A stretch of DNA of 48,700 nucleotides from Chlorokybus atmophyticus (lineage: Eukaryota > Streptophyta > Chlorokybophyceae > Chlorokybales > Chlorokybaceae), in the NCBI GenBank assembly GCA_009103225.1, contig RHPI01000330.1, forward strand, positions 30,719 to 79,418. The letters are read 5' to 3'. The position numbers were made by a program, and so were the translations under genes. This document shows positions 27,584-38,099 of the stretch, in pieces (the stretch's first letter is position 1; every line of letters starts with the position of its first letter). The notes beneath the pieces are model-generated. The model worked only from the letters and a program-made list of their open reading frames with translations. It made no database searches and was not told the DNA's origin.

Positions 27584-28776
27584 TTATGCTGTTCTAGGCT
27601 TAGGAACACCACTCCCAAACATGCCTCCAACACGCTTCCGTTTCCTCCCCATGCAAGGAGCAGCAGTTAGCCGGCACGCATCGCGGTAGTTCCACCTCAC
27701 AAACTCCCGACACGCTTCCCGCGCAGCATTGAAGACTGCAGCACCACAGAAGTTTTACTTAGAGTGAACAAGCCTACACATCTGGTCAGCAAGAGGCAAC
27801 TTTCAATGCTGCTTACTGTCTTGCTCTTCTGTAGTCAGCACTCTCCTCATCTTCTCAGCGCTCTCGTCGCTTGTCGAGTGTGCTTTGATCAGCAGCTGAG
27901 TGTAGCGCCCTTGAAACGTGCTTAGAACAAAGTGCGCAAGCTTGCTGTCCTGTGTCCTGCGGTGAAGGCAGCAAGTCTTCAGTCAAGATGAACAAGATTG
28001 CTTGGACACAAGTGCACAGCAAAAGGTGCCAAAAATCACCATATACAAGCACTCACAGTGGCAGCAGCTTGCAGGCCAGCTCGTAGAAGTATGCACAGCG
28101 CTCTCTCAATCGCACGTGACCAGCCTCAGCTTGCACTTCATCTTGCAACCTGTATTGCAAAGCAACAACAGGTCACTTAAGAACAGTCCAGTCTTGTCCC
28201 AACCCCTACCAGTACAACAACCAGCTTGCAGTGCACTCGACGAACACACTCTTTGCACCTTTTGCCGTAGTATTTAGGCAGGGAGGCAGTGGCCATGTCA
28301 CGCGAAGTTAGTGCAGGAAGCATCCAGTAGGGCAGCTCCAGCTTGGCGCCTGCTTTGAGCTGTGAAAGGCATGTAGCTACCATCAGCACAGCTGGCAGCA
28401 GTGGTAGTGCTTCAACAACACACTTACGTCCTGATCAGCAGTGCTGGAATCAAGCGCTCGCCCGACGTTCACAGCTGCTGTGTTGAACACCACTGGCACG
28501 CGCTGTGGAAGAAAGACTGTCAGCCAGCTGGTCGTTTGCTTGAAACAACCACAAGCGTCGCAAGCACAGAAGGCAGTGAATGTCTCAACCGCATACAAGC
28601 TGTCAGTTGGAAGGCGAGAGGCACCCATAAGCATTGCAAGCAAGCAGTGCGTCTAAAAGTTGTGTGTGCTGTCCGCAACAAGAAAGCAAGTGATGGTTGA
28701 CTGTCAGCAGCTGAAGCATCCAGTCTCTTACCTCTTCTTCGGACAGAATGTCGTCCAAGTCGTAGTAGCTGCTCAT
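27584..28776 (-). CDS. PSF3: GINS complex subunit PSF3
   Basis: Six exons close in phase to 201 residues: 28776-28732, 28502-28428, 28359-28259, 28149-28057, 27956-27817, 27735-27584. The start MSSYYDLDDILSEEE and the following VPVVFN match the conserved PSF3 opening (YYD-x-DDIL-x-EEE). LKAGAKLELPYWMLPAL is the GINS-B-like segment and LPKYYG follows it. The rest (AHFVLSTFQGRY, REFVRWNYRDACRLTAA) is the helical GINS A domain. A basic tail GRKRKRV could be a nuclear localisation signal. PSF3 is one of four GINS subunits; with MCM2-7 and CDC45 it forms the CMG replicative helicase. Length is normal (family about 190-215). It is divergent from the LYR gene, with 817 bases between the two ATGs. 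Confidence 0.93.
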
Positions 28777-29593
28777 GTCTGCTGCTGGACAAGCCCCCCT
28801 CCCAACTATTTGGCCCCAAGCTGCTTGACACTATCACAACCACGAACAGCTAGCTGGACTACACCCTGTGCACCATCCTTCTCCCACTACCCACACTCCC
28901 ACGATAAGCCGCTTCTCCGACGCACAAGAAGAAGAACACGCAATGAACAGCTGGCTATGCTCTTCCTCCTCAAGCCAGCAGACAGCTGTGCTAACCAGAA
29001 AGCCCTGTCAACCAGCACAGAAGCTTGCTTTCTCCCCTCTTCAGGCGGAACAGACCACAGCCAAAACGTTGACAAATGTTCCTCCTGAAGCGAATGCGCA
29101 CTACACTGAGACGCCCAGAAAACACAGCAACACAGCCAATAACACCGCCGCCGCCGCCGCTTCCACCGCCGCCTCCACTGCTGCCGCCCAGCACCAAAGC
29201 ATGAAAGCTACACCATATGTGGTGTGACATTCACACCAGCAGTGCAAAACAATTCATATTTTTGAAAAATCAAACAACGGGCAACGGCTCAGAAAGGCGC
29301 GCCAGATAGAAAACAGACTGTTTCGTCAGTCTGAAACAGTCTATCATTCAAAGACCAGACTGGCGGGCGAATTGGACCGTTGGCGTTTGTTTGGGCTTGA
29401 TGCCTTTATAAAACGCAACGCTGAATTCCTATACAGCAAAGGGAAGTTTATCGCCATGGAAGGGCAGTTAAGCTGTAAGTTCCGCTGGGCAGTGTAAGCG
29501 GCAGCGGCGGCGGGTTTGTCGTGGATGTCACTGAACTACTTAGTGTAGTGGAAAAGGTGTGAGGTGTGAGGCTGCGTAGGAGTGTGGGGAGCT
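28777..29593. promoter_or_regulatory. Shared divergent promoter region of PSF3 and the LYR gene
   Basis: This is an 817-base interval between two start codons pointing apart. A TATA-like TTTATAAAA at 29405-29413 faces the LYR gene, 181 bases before its ATG. A frame at 28991-29230 has CCGCCG repeats only. Bases 29323-29343 carry a repeated GTCTGAAACAGTCT-like motif. The transcription starts are not visible. Confidence 0.4.
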
Positions 29594-30712
29594 ATGTCTG
29601 GGCTGCCCTCTGCCGGCGAGAGCGCCATCAAGGTGAGAGGGCCAGCAGGCAGGCTGGGGAGTGACATTGGCTTGTGCTCATGTGATTGCTGCATGCAAAA
29701 TTGACCTCGTCATGCATGAGCTCTCCCTCAAGCGTTTGTGGTCAACACCAACATTAGTGGTTGGAAAGGTTACTGTTCATACCTGTCGTTGCACATACAA
29801 CGGCAGGATTGTCAGTGAAGTGTGCTAAGCTAAGTGAGTTGGTGCATTAGACTTCATATATTTCCTAAAACAGACTTCACCATCTCAGCGCTGCACAGCA
29901 AACAATTATAAGTGCCATGTGTTCGTAATACAGTCTATTGTCGTTCATAGTAAACCTGTGCACTTACTGCTCACCGAGCATGTGAAAGCGACCACCTTGT
30001 GTCATCAGTTGCAAGTGTTCAATACACGTCTGCTTTGCAGCTTTTCCGCGACTGCCTTCGACTCGCTGACTACATTGGCCGCCAGGTAAGCTTGTGCCTT
30101 TGTTACATGTGTGGTTTCTTTGTATCTTAGCCCGCATGCCACCCAACAGACAGGTAATCGTGAAGCGATGCGGGAGCAAGTTGTGCAGGCGTTCAGGAAA
30201 AACATGGGCGAGACAGACCCGCTGAAGGTTATTGAGCAAAAGGAAGCGTAAGTGAAGATGCTTTGTGTTGTGTGCACACACGCGCATGCACATGCACACA
30301 TACGCGCATGCGCACGCACACGCACATGCGAGCACGCGCAGGTGCACTCACTGCACTTCCCCAACGTGCACATGCACAGACACACAGGAACACGGACACA
30401 CGCGCACGCGTCTATGTGCCGTGTATGTTTGTTTGCGCGCATGTATGCGTGCACGTTCCCGTGTGCGCGCACGCGCGCAAACAAACATACAGGTAGGCAT
30501 GGGCGCATGCATGTACTCATGTGCGTACGTTCATGTTCACTCGTGCATGCACACAAGCCTACGGTTCTTACCCTTCATGTGGGTTTCACAACCACAGCGC
30601 AGTGCGAGGTTTGAGCAACTTCATGGTTTACGAGGCGCAGAGGCTGGCGAGGGCTCATCGCGCAACGCATGGGGACAACGTACGCGGCTTCAGTGAAGAT
30701 GAGGACGATTGA
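29594..30712 (+). CDS. LYR-motif (Complex1_LYR) protein, 98 residues
   Basis: Four exons close in phase: 29594-29632, 30041-30085, 30150-30247, 30598-30712. The protein begins MSGLPSAGESAIK. The motif LFRDCLRLADYI fits the L-Y/F-R-x3-R pattern, with Phe for Tyr. REAMREQVVQAFRKNM followed by DPLKVIEQKEAAVRGL gives the usual three-helix LYR pattern with its conserved FRxN. The C-terminus is acidic (FSEDEDD). LYR proteins are small mitochondrial factors that bind the acyl carrier protein and help Fe-S cluster transfer or respiratory-complex assembly. I cannot assign a particular LYRM number. Intron 3 holds a roughly 290-base alternating purine-pyrimidine tract. Confidence 0.82.
30270..30560. repeat. 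Alternating purine-pyrimidine tract with 19-bp inverted repeat
   Basis: GTGCACACACGCGCATGC-like sequence runs through most of LYR intron 3. Within it, 30422-30440 (TGTATGTTTGTTTGCGCGC) is exactly complementary to 30473-30491, giving a 19-bp stem with a 32-base loop that is itself CG/CA alternating. This is a strong Z-DNA and hairpin candidate. Confidence 0.8.
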
Positions 30713-31425
30713 CTGGGTCTGTAGCTCAATGCACGTGTTCCGTGCCACTGTATGATGTTTGTGTACATATGTAGTGGACGTATGGCTAGAGAGTGTTGTG
30801 TGCGCCAAGTGCGCTTCATTGACTTTGCATACCAATGCAAGGCTTTCCACAGTCAGAAAGCAAATACAACAATCTGCACAGTTCTGTTCGCACGGACGGT
30901 TTGTTACTCTGGGTCTGCTTAAAGTTCACTGCACTGAATATACCAAGCTGAAGCGCACCAACCAGTTTTGTCATCAATCTCACACGCCAGTGACAGCGAC
31001 ATGGTGTACCCCGTGGCAATCATATTGCAGGCACTCGACTCAGTGCATTTCTTGGCAACAACACAGGCATTGAATTGGTGAGATAGCTGCGTGATTGTGC
31101 CAACGTTACACTGTGGGTTTGCAGCTGGGTTACACCGCCAGTCACTGCATGGCCAGCCTGGAAGAATATTGCACATGTCGTTTCCATGCCGCAAGTCGAG
31201 ATGAAATCAGTCAAGTGTGACGCTGTAACCATGACCCTGAAGCATCCTGTGACTGTATGCACAGTCAGCAACGACTTGTTGCAATTGACCAACATCGCTA
31301 AATTGTTCTGATAATGACCTTTGGGACAAGAACACATGCACCTTGTCAGCGCATACAAGTCATTGCTCATCGATGAATTGCCACTCGTCTACTCGCATTC
31401 TATGCACACAACCTTGATCACTCGT
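30713..31425. other. Convergent 3' intergenic region, nothing recognised
   Basis: This lies between the 3' ends of the LYR gene and the UBX gene. Only unconserved short frames are present. TGTAA motifs for the minus-strand gene occur near 31104 and 31130. Confidence 0.4.
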
Positions 31426-33845
31426 CTACTTCTTGAACCATTTGGGCTTGGAAGAGCTCACAACTGGACGCGCGCGTGGTTCAGCCTCCTGCTCAGCTGC
31501 AGCAGAGTCCACAGCTGGCGTGACAGCACTCGGGCCAGCCCCAAGCCCATTGGTTGCGAGCGGCCGAGACTCGGACTCTGCAGCTGCATTGGCTTCTGCG
31601 TGCGGTGCCTCGGGCTTCAACTTGTCCACCAAAGAAGCAATAGACTCCTTGAGGAATGGTCCCTCTTGAGCCCCCGATGTGTACGCAAAGTACACTATGG
31701 CTGCAGGCACAAGCCCGCACGCATAAAATGTCTTGTGCGTGTCCGTCAGCTTGGTCTTAGGCGGCGTGGTGTACAGGTAAAAAGGCCGCTTGGGATCCGT
31801 CAAGCATTTTGTAACCAAATCGTACAACGCCGAAAGCGGCTCTAATGGCGCAAAGTGTGCTTCCAAGTACACGTGGTCAGGGAAGTGCACACGTACGGTT
31901 GTTTCGCTGAACCGCCGAGCTCTGAGCAACTCTTCCTGTAACACACGCAAGCAAGTAACATGTGTTAGACACGTTAGACTAAACAGCAAAACTATTGCAT
32001 GGATGCTACGGAGTCTTCATCAATCAACTGTTGAACCAAGTGCACGTGCGTGTGCATCAAGGACCTGACCTGTTCACGCATCTGGCGAGTCCTTAGCCCT
32101 GACTCTTGTTTGCGCGCTAGGGCTTGCCGCGCAGCGTTCTCGCGAGCGTAGTCCGCTTGCGTGAACTCGAAAAACTCATCAGGGGGTTCTGTGCTGGAGC
32201 CGAGAGCGGCTGACTGCTGCTGAAGCGCTTGCCTGGAGTACACATGCACCGCCCTGCCGACATCAGCAACTGTGGCCAACGCTTGCGCAGCCTCCTGCAC
32301 AAAGGCAGAACCACTCAGTTTGTAGCTACAGCCAACTACCGAGCAGGTTTAACTGAGTTGCTACTTGAGGCTGATCGCTGTCAGCACGCTTTGGGAATCT
32401 GCAGGCAAATGCCACAGACTGTGCATACCTGTGCACTCTGTGCTGGTGGCTGCTGCTGTACTGCTGCAGTACTGCCAGCTGTTGGATTGGAAGGTGCGGA
32501 AGGTGTTGAGGTTGAGGGCAGCGAATCTTCAATGGAACGCGCATTACTTTCAGCCACGCCAACCTTGGCCTCTTTGACAGCGTTTTTGGCATCCGCCTTG
32601 TTGGAATCCGTTGGCACACTTGAGGCTGTTGCTGTGCTCGCCAGACTTGTGCCGTTCACTGCCTCCAACACCCAATCTGGTACACTGTCAACTGGATTGA
32701 AGGCCACATGCATGCGAATTGCTGAGTTGGCGGACACTCCTAACTGTGCAAGCGTTGTTGATCGCAGAGCGTCGAATGTTGCAACCTGAGAAAGGGGACA
32801 CCATGGATTCCAAGCAACGGAAGCATGTCAGGAACAAACAAACAGCCTCATGCTACTAAAGCCTATCCTGATATGACAAAAGGTTATGCGTGTGGCAGCT
32901 TATTGGCAAAGCTGTAAGTACTCTACTTACCGCCTTGGAAGGTGTACAGCACCAATGCTCTGCGCAAGTGCTGCGTGCAGTTATAGCATGCCAGGATGGA
33001 AACTCACCTCGTGGTTCATGTAGCGCACAGTAGGCTGCAGCCATTGTCCTGGCGATCCACGGACAAGGAATGGCGTGTCGGCTGTTTGGCAGCTCCTAAG
33101 CAGCTCAAACACTGAGGCCGCGCACGGTGACTGGCAGCTCAACTGCTCTCCCGTACTCAACTGCAACCCCACACGCACGATGCCCGCATCCGCTGCCACT
33201 CACAATGTTCAGTACAACCGGCAACCATTATGTGCAGTGCCTTGTGTCCTTCAGTATAAAAAGCAGCAACAGCATGTATGGCAGCTAGTCAAGCAAATGC
33301 ATATCAGACATACTACAACAGTGTCACGCACAGCCTAACTCTAAGATGGGTGGTGTCAACAGTGGTAACTTGCACTAGTCGACAGGATGTGACAGCACAA
33401 ACATTGTGCATGCATGAGACAGAGCTCACCGCTGCACGTGCGGGGCACAAGCTCAAGTTTCGCGCCAGCTGGTAGATTAGCATAGCGCAACGGGATTGAC
33501 AAGTCAAGCTCCTTTCTGCCAAATCTGTGACAACAAGACATCATGATGAGTGCGCTGAAGCATGTCCGAGCCTGAAAGGTAAGTCTTGCAGACATCACTG
33601 AGACAAGACACAGCAAGCCTAAGCTACGACAGCTATACCGCATGCTCAAAACTACAATAAAGAAGCAATCAAGCAGCTTGCTGGAACGAATCAAAGGCAA
33701 CGCGAGGCACTTACTGTAGTCCATGATGGTTGGGGTCAAACTTGAGCTTTCGGCAAGCCTCTTCAACAACAGCCATGAGCTGCGTGTTGGGCGTGGCCTT
33801 CACGACAACGGACTTGCTCCCGTTTACAACCGTCAACGACGACAT
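31426..33845 (-). CDS. TUG/ASPSCR1-type UBX-domain protein (p97/CDC48 adaptor)
   Basis: Six exons close in phase to 520 residues: 33845-33715, 33524-33430, 33192-33008, 32785-32429, 32294-32010, 31935-31426. Residues 1-75 are an N-terminal ubiquitin-like domain (MSSLTVVNGSKSVVVKATPN; then LDLSIPLRYANLPAGAKLEL), which matches TUG/ASPSCR1 closely. A second UBL-like segment follows (VRVGLQLSTGEQLSC, FLVRGSPGQWLQPTVRYMNHE), then a Ser/Pro/Ala-rich linker and a helical region. The UBX domain at about residues 360-435 reads TTVRVHFPDHVYLEAHF to FYLYTTPPKT to YACGLVPAAIVYFAY. The C-terminal tail is Ala/Glu-rich and ends KPKWFKK. Family members bind p97/CDC48 and disassemble or remodel its hexamers; plant relatives are PUX proteins. 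An in-frame upstream ATG (33923) would add a hydrophobic stretch but probably lies in the 5' UTR. Confidence 0.9.
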
Positions 33846-34168
33846 AGCTGACCGACAAGCAAGCAAGAAAAGCAAGCAAGCTGCTGCTACTTGCCACTGA
33901 AAGAACCGCCGTCTGCTTGTCAACTCTCAGTAACGAGCCAACCTGCATGACTACGGGCCAATCCCAGTCTTATAACCCTGCTCCTACGCTGTGTCCTGCT
34001 TCTCCTTTCTTAGCCGCCGCCACGTTGCGCCCACCGCCGCCTGGCGCCAACCACCACCTCAAGACGGTGCTTGCAAGCTTTCAGCACGACACTTGATGTT
34101 GACGCTTCAGCAGTTTCAGCACTGAGGCGAAAATTTTAGGGTCGGAGTGGGAGCTTTGCTCGGCGGAG
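33846..34168. promoter_or_regulatory. Divergent promoter region of the UBX and YbeY genes
   Basis: A 323-base interval between start codons pointing apart. CAATCCC and TTATAAC-like motifs occur at 33959-33976. No clear TATA box or terminator is visible. Confidence 0.35.
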
Positions 34169-35927
34169 GTGGCGGCGGCGGTGGAGGAGGTGTACGAGGT
34201 GTTGGGAGGGGTGCGGTTACTTGTGGGTGAGGCGCAAAGGATGGGGACCGCCGCCGCCGCCGCGGTTGCTAATGCGCGATCTTTGCTGCTGGTGGCACCC
34301 GGGAGGAGAGCTCCGCCGCTGCTGGTGGAGCACAGCACCAGCTGGCAGGCGGCGCACGTCAATGCGGGGGTGCGGCTTGGGGTTTGGGATGGGGCGTTAC
34401 ATGTGAGGGGGTCGTTTGCTACTGCTTCAGATGCTGGCCTTCATCAACATCAACATCATCATCAACGACAGCACTGCCGGGGACACACTGCATTGCAAGC
34501 ATTCTTGCTGGCGTCGTCATCAGCTTGCTATCCCCATCAGCAGAAGCTGCCCCATCGACTGCGGCTGCCTGCTCTACGACCAGTCGCAGCCGTGTCAGCG
34601 CCATGGCCTGCTGCTATGGACATGGAGATTGTGGTGGACGTGCTGCCAGTGGATTTCCCAGAAGAGCAAGCGCAAGTTTGGGAAGTAAGAACGTGGTGTT
34701 GTTTACATCATTTTACAAGAAGACTTGCGTGCTTCTATAATTGATTGTCACGTGTTAACAGTGGACACATGTGCATGTGTGCATGCTACAGACCAAGTCC
34801 GTTGCATGCAAAAGCCGAATGCATCGCCGCGCAAGCATGCCATACAGGACTTGTTATTTGGATACCTCTTGCAACCCTTCAAGGCAGTCTATACACAAAG
34901 GCAACCTTGCAAGTTTGTAGTGCACCAGCAGCATCACCATACATGCGCTGTCACATGTTGCACAAGTAAGGTTGTCTCGTCACCAATGTAGACATTATGT
35001 TAGTCTGTAGACCAGTGCACAGCGGGCAAGGTCATGCGTATAGCCCAAAGTGTTGCTGCACTTGTTGTATCTCTTGCGTAACGCTTCTTGCTTGCTGCTG
35101 GTGTGCTAACGTGTAACACAACCCGGACAGGAGATTGCAGAAAAGTTGAAGAAAGATGCCATGGCACTGCTCCAGCATGCCATTTTCCCTCCCCCGTCAC
35201 CGACACTGTTTGCTGAGGGCGCCGAGGTAACAAGCAGCAGTAGCTGCAATGGGTACTTGGATTGGATAGCTTCTACTTTCTCGTGTCAATGTGTGATGAT
35301 CGTGGCTTGCGTATTCAGGAAGGGGAGGATGAGGAGGAAGAGTTCACCAGTGCAGCCGAGCTCAGTATCGTACTTTGCAGTGATGCGTACATTCAGGGCC
35401 TGAATAGTCAATGGTGCGCCATATCTTCACCTACCGATGTGCTATCCTTCCCACAAGAATCACTGTTTTCAGACGGTGAAGAAGAGGCGAGTTTAGACTT
35501 AGTAGTAGCAGTTTCTCAGCAGTTGTTGTGTGTCTGTGGCGCGCGATGAAAGCATTATCGACTGCACAGCTATATATGTAACACCACCCAAGCATGTCTG
35601 GTATTGTAGTTGTGCAGTAAGTTGTTGTTGAGCGTGCATGTTGTCCAATAGGGCTTGCTTCTCGGGGATGTTGTCATCAGCATGGAAACAGCTCAGCGAC
35701 AAGCTGATGAACGAGGATATGGGCTCTTGGACGAACTGCGCGTGCTGCTGGTGCACGGTGTTCTTCACCTGCTTGGACACGATCATGAGGCTGGGGCGGA
35801 GGAGGGAATGGCCGAGGCGATGGCTGCAGAAGAACAGCGCCTGATGCGTGTGTTGCGTTGGGTCGGACAGGGTTTGGTGTTGGCGTCACAAGCACCTGAA
35901 GCTGGCCAACCAGGTGCTGAAAGATAG
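34169..35927 (+). CDS. ybeY: YbeY endoribonuclease (rRNA maturation factor), probably organellar
   Basis: Exons are about 34169-34684, 35131-35226, 35319-35486 and 35652-35927 (TAG), all in phase. The core shows EIVVDVLPVDFPEEQAQVWE, AELSIVLCSDAYIQGLN, SPTDVLSFPQE, LLGDVVISMETAQRQADERG and the zinc-binding signature HGVLHLLGHDH. YbeY is a single-strand RNase for rRNA 3'-end processing, and the plant enzyme acts in chloroplasts. The start is uncertain: the frame is open from 34169, and the Arg/Ala-rich HRLRLPALRPVAAVSAPWPA just before Met 34616 would suit a transit peptide. Two oddities are visible. Residue TGC (Cys, 35415-35417) occupies the place of the conserved Arg before the S/K-PT-D/N-VLSFP motif, and intron 3 has a GC donor (GAG|GCGAGT). 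An alternative donor at 35913 joins in phase to 36320, fusing this domain to the HAD phosphatase, as in the plant gene. Confidence 0.88.
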
Positions 35928-36336
35928 CAATCGTTGCATCGTTGCACGAGTCTTGTAGGCTTTGGCATCCAGCTTTGCTGCTCTGTTGGCTGGATGCAAG
36001 TTGTGTGTGCTTGTCAGTTCGCTGTACATACTGCGTAGCTCTGGGTCATGACCTTAGACACCACTGTATATTACTGGTTTTGGTGCACCGCTGTTGCAAA
36101 GAAGAGAGATGTTACCTTGATATGCATCAAACAATGCCACCTTGCCGTATGGCTGCTCTGTTGTTGTGTCCACAGTTAGCAGTTGTGTATGTGCGCAGTT
36201 GGAATTTGAAATGTATGTGCAAATGAGTTAACCAGTCTGCTAAAGCATGTGATAAGTTTGGCAGGACTGCCTGATATTCCGTCCACGCTGCGCATTTAGA
36301 TTAACTTGATCCCATTCAGCAGCGGGTGCCGCAACC

Positions 36337-38099
36337 ATGACAGACTCCACACAGGAGGAAGACGCTAATGCGCGAAGCAAGAGCTGGTCGGGTAGCAGCA
36401 GCAGTGGACGGGGGTTGGGCAGCCGTCCCCGTGTGCTCTTTCTGGACATGGACGGTAAAATATTGCTCACTTCGAGTTCCTGTTGATGCATACGCGCTAA
36501 CAGTTACAAAGTCACAGTTGATGCACATCCTGCTTAACATGCTGCATTCGTATCCAAGCACTACACTGTTGTGTAGAGCCACTGTCGAAGCATTGTTGTG
36601 TGAATGCACATGGAAGGTATTTGATGTTGATAGCACTGGGCACGTGTTAGGTACGCTGCTGAATAGTCAGAGCAGAATAACACCCAACACCGCTGATGCA
36701 TTGCGGGCGGCACACGCACAAGGTGTTGAGATCATCATTGCAACAGGCAAGGTATGCTTGGATCGTGTGCAATGTCTTTGCTGGTTAGCTATCTACAATA
36801 ATGCTGTGGTCCCCCTCATTGCCACGCGTTGTATTTCATTACTGGCACAATTATGTTAACACCTCATAGGCAAGACCAGCTGCAATGGCAGCGCTGCAGA
36901 CAGTGGACCTGACAGGTCCCAACAACATCCTCTCAACAACATCTCCAGGAGTATTCTTGCAGGTGTTTGTCTCAATGTTACTGTTGTACTAACATGCAGC
37001 ACATGCGTGTCCGGCAACATTTGGAGTTACAGCTTTGTTTCTGATGGTAAGCTTACAACAGGGCTTGCGTGTTTATGGCCGCGGTGGCAAGCCTGTCCTC
37101 ACGCTAGAACTGCATGAGGATGTCTGCCGCGAGGTGAGTCAGCTGTTGGTATGCATGCTCTGTCTGTTCTGCAACTCTGACTGTGACGTGTCCCGCCACA
37201 GGCGTTTCTGTTCAGCTTAGAGCACAAGCTAGCTCTCATAGGGTTTGACGGTGATCGCTGCGTCACACTATTACCACACCCCCTCGTGGATGAACTACAT
37301 GATCGTTACTATGAGCCAAAGGTAGGTTGGGTCTGTTTGTACTGGAAGCCCATGCTAATGCGCATTGTGCTCTTAATCTACATATCAAGGGCAGCATGTC
37401 TGGTGCTGTTTCCCAGTTGATGGGAGCGTGTTGTGTCTCTATCAGTAACATATGTTGCTGTGCAGGCGGAGTTACTACCATCAGTAGATGCTTTGTTACA
37501 GGCTCATCGCGTGCAGAAGCTGCTGTTCTTCGACACGGCTGAGGGCGTCAGCAAGTTCTTGCGGCCGTATTGGTCGCTTGCTGTGGCTGGTCGCGCTACA
37601 GTAACACAGGTAAGCACAACTCAAACGAGCAGGACACCATATGTTCCTGTATGCATCAGTGTGTATGTGTACACAGACATGATATACGTGGTTACCAGGC
37701 TGTTGCGGAGATGCTGGAGATACTTCCGCATGGAGCAAGCAAAGGCCGCGGTGTTAAGGCAATGCTGGACCATTTGCAAGTCTCACCTCAAGAGGTACGC
37801 CCTGCAGGCGTTCTGCGTTGGATGTTATGCAGGCATGACGTTATGGGTGACGGTTACATCATGCAGTACAAGGAGCATAGTGGTCATTGCTAGTGTTGCT
37901 GTATTTGGCTGACTGATTGCATGCGCAGTGCATGGCTGTTGGCGATGGCGAGAATGATCTGGAGATGCTGCAGCTTGTTGGTTTAGGAGTAGCTATGGCC
38001 AATGCCGCTGCTAAGACAAAGGCGGTTGCCAATGCACATGTCGCCAGCAATGACGAGGATGGTGTGGCTGAAGCCATTGAGAAGTACATACTATCGTAG
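36337..38099 (+). CDS. HAD-superfamily (Cof/IIB-type) phosphatase, or C-terminal half of a YbeY-HAD fusion
   Basis: Eight exons close in phase: 36337-36454, 36651-36751, 36870-36962, 37062-37133, 37202-37321, 37466-37609, 37699-37794, 37929-38099 (304 residues from this ATG). HAD motif I is FLDMDGTLLN (Asp37, Asp39), motif II IIATGK, the lysine region LPHGASKGRGVKAML, and motif IV GDGENDLEML (Asp254, Asp258). The IIB cap lies between motifs II and III (GLRVYGRGGKPVL, EHKLALIGFDGDRCVTLL). The order and wording match the HAD part of the plant YbeY-HAD protein (Arabidopsis At2g25870) closely. The frame stays open upstream of the ATG to an acceptor CATTCAG|CAGCGG at 36319/36320, in phase with a donor at 35913. 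A fused transcript is therefore plausible, and the ATG at 36337 may be internal. The substrate is unknown. TGTAA occurs about 170 bases after the stop. Confidence 0.9.

Noticed and set aside
30005-30696. Cys/His/Thr-rich frames on both strands
   Set aside because: They are produced by the alternating purine-pyrimidine tract in the LYR gene intron.
34081-34362. Minus-strand frame upstream of YbeY
   Set aside because: It overlaps the likely YbeY 5' end, has no recognised domain, and is rich in Ala/Ser from GCC repeats.
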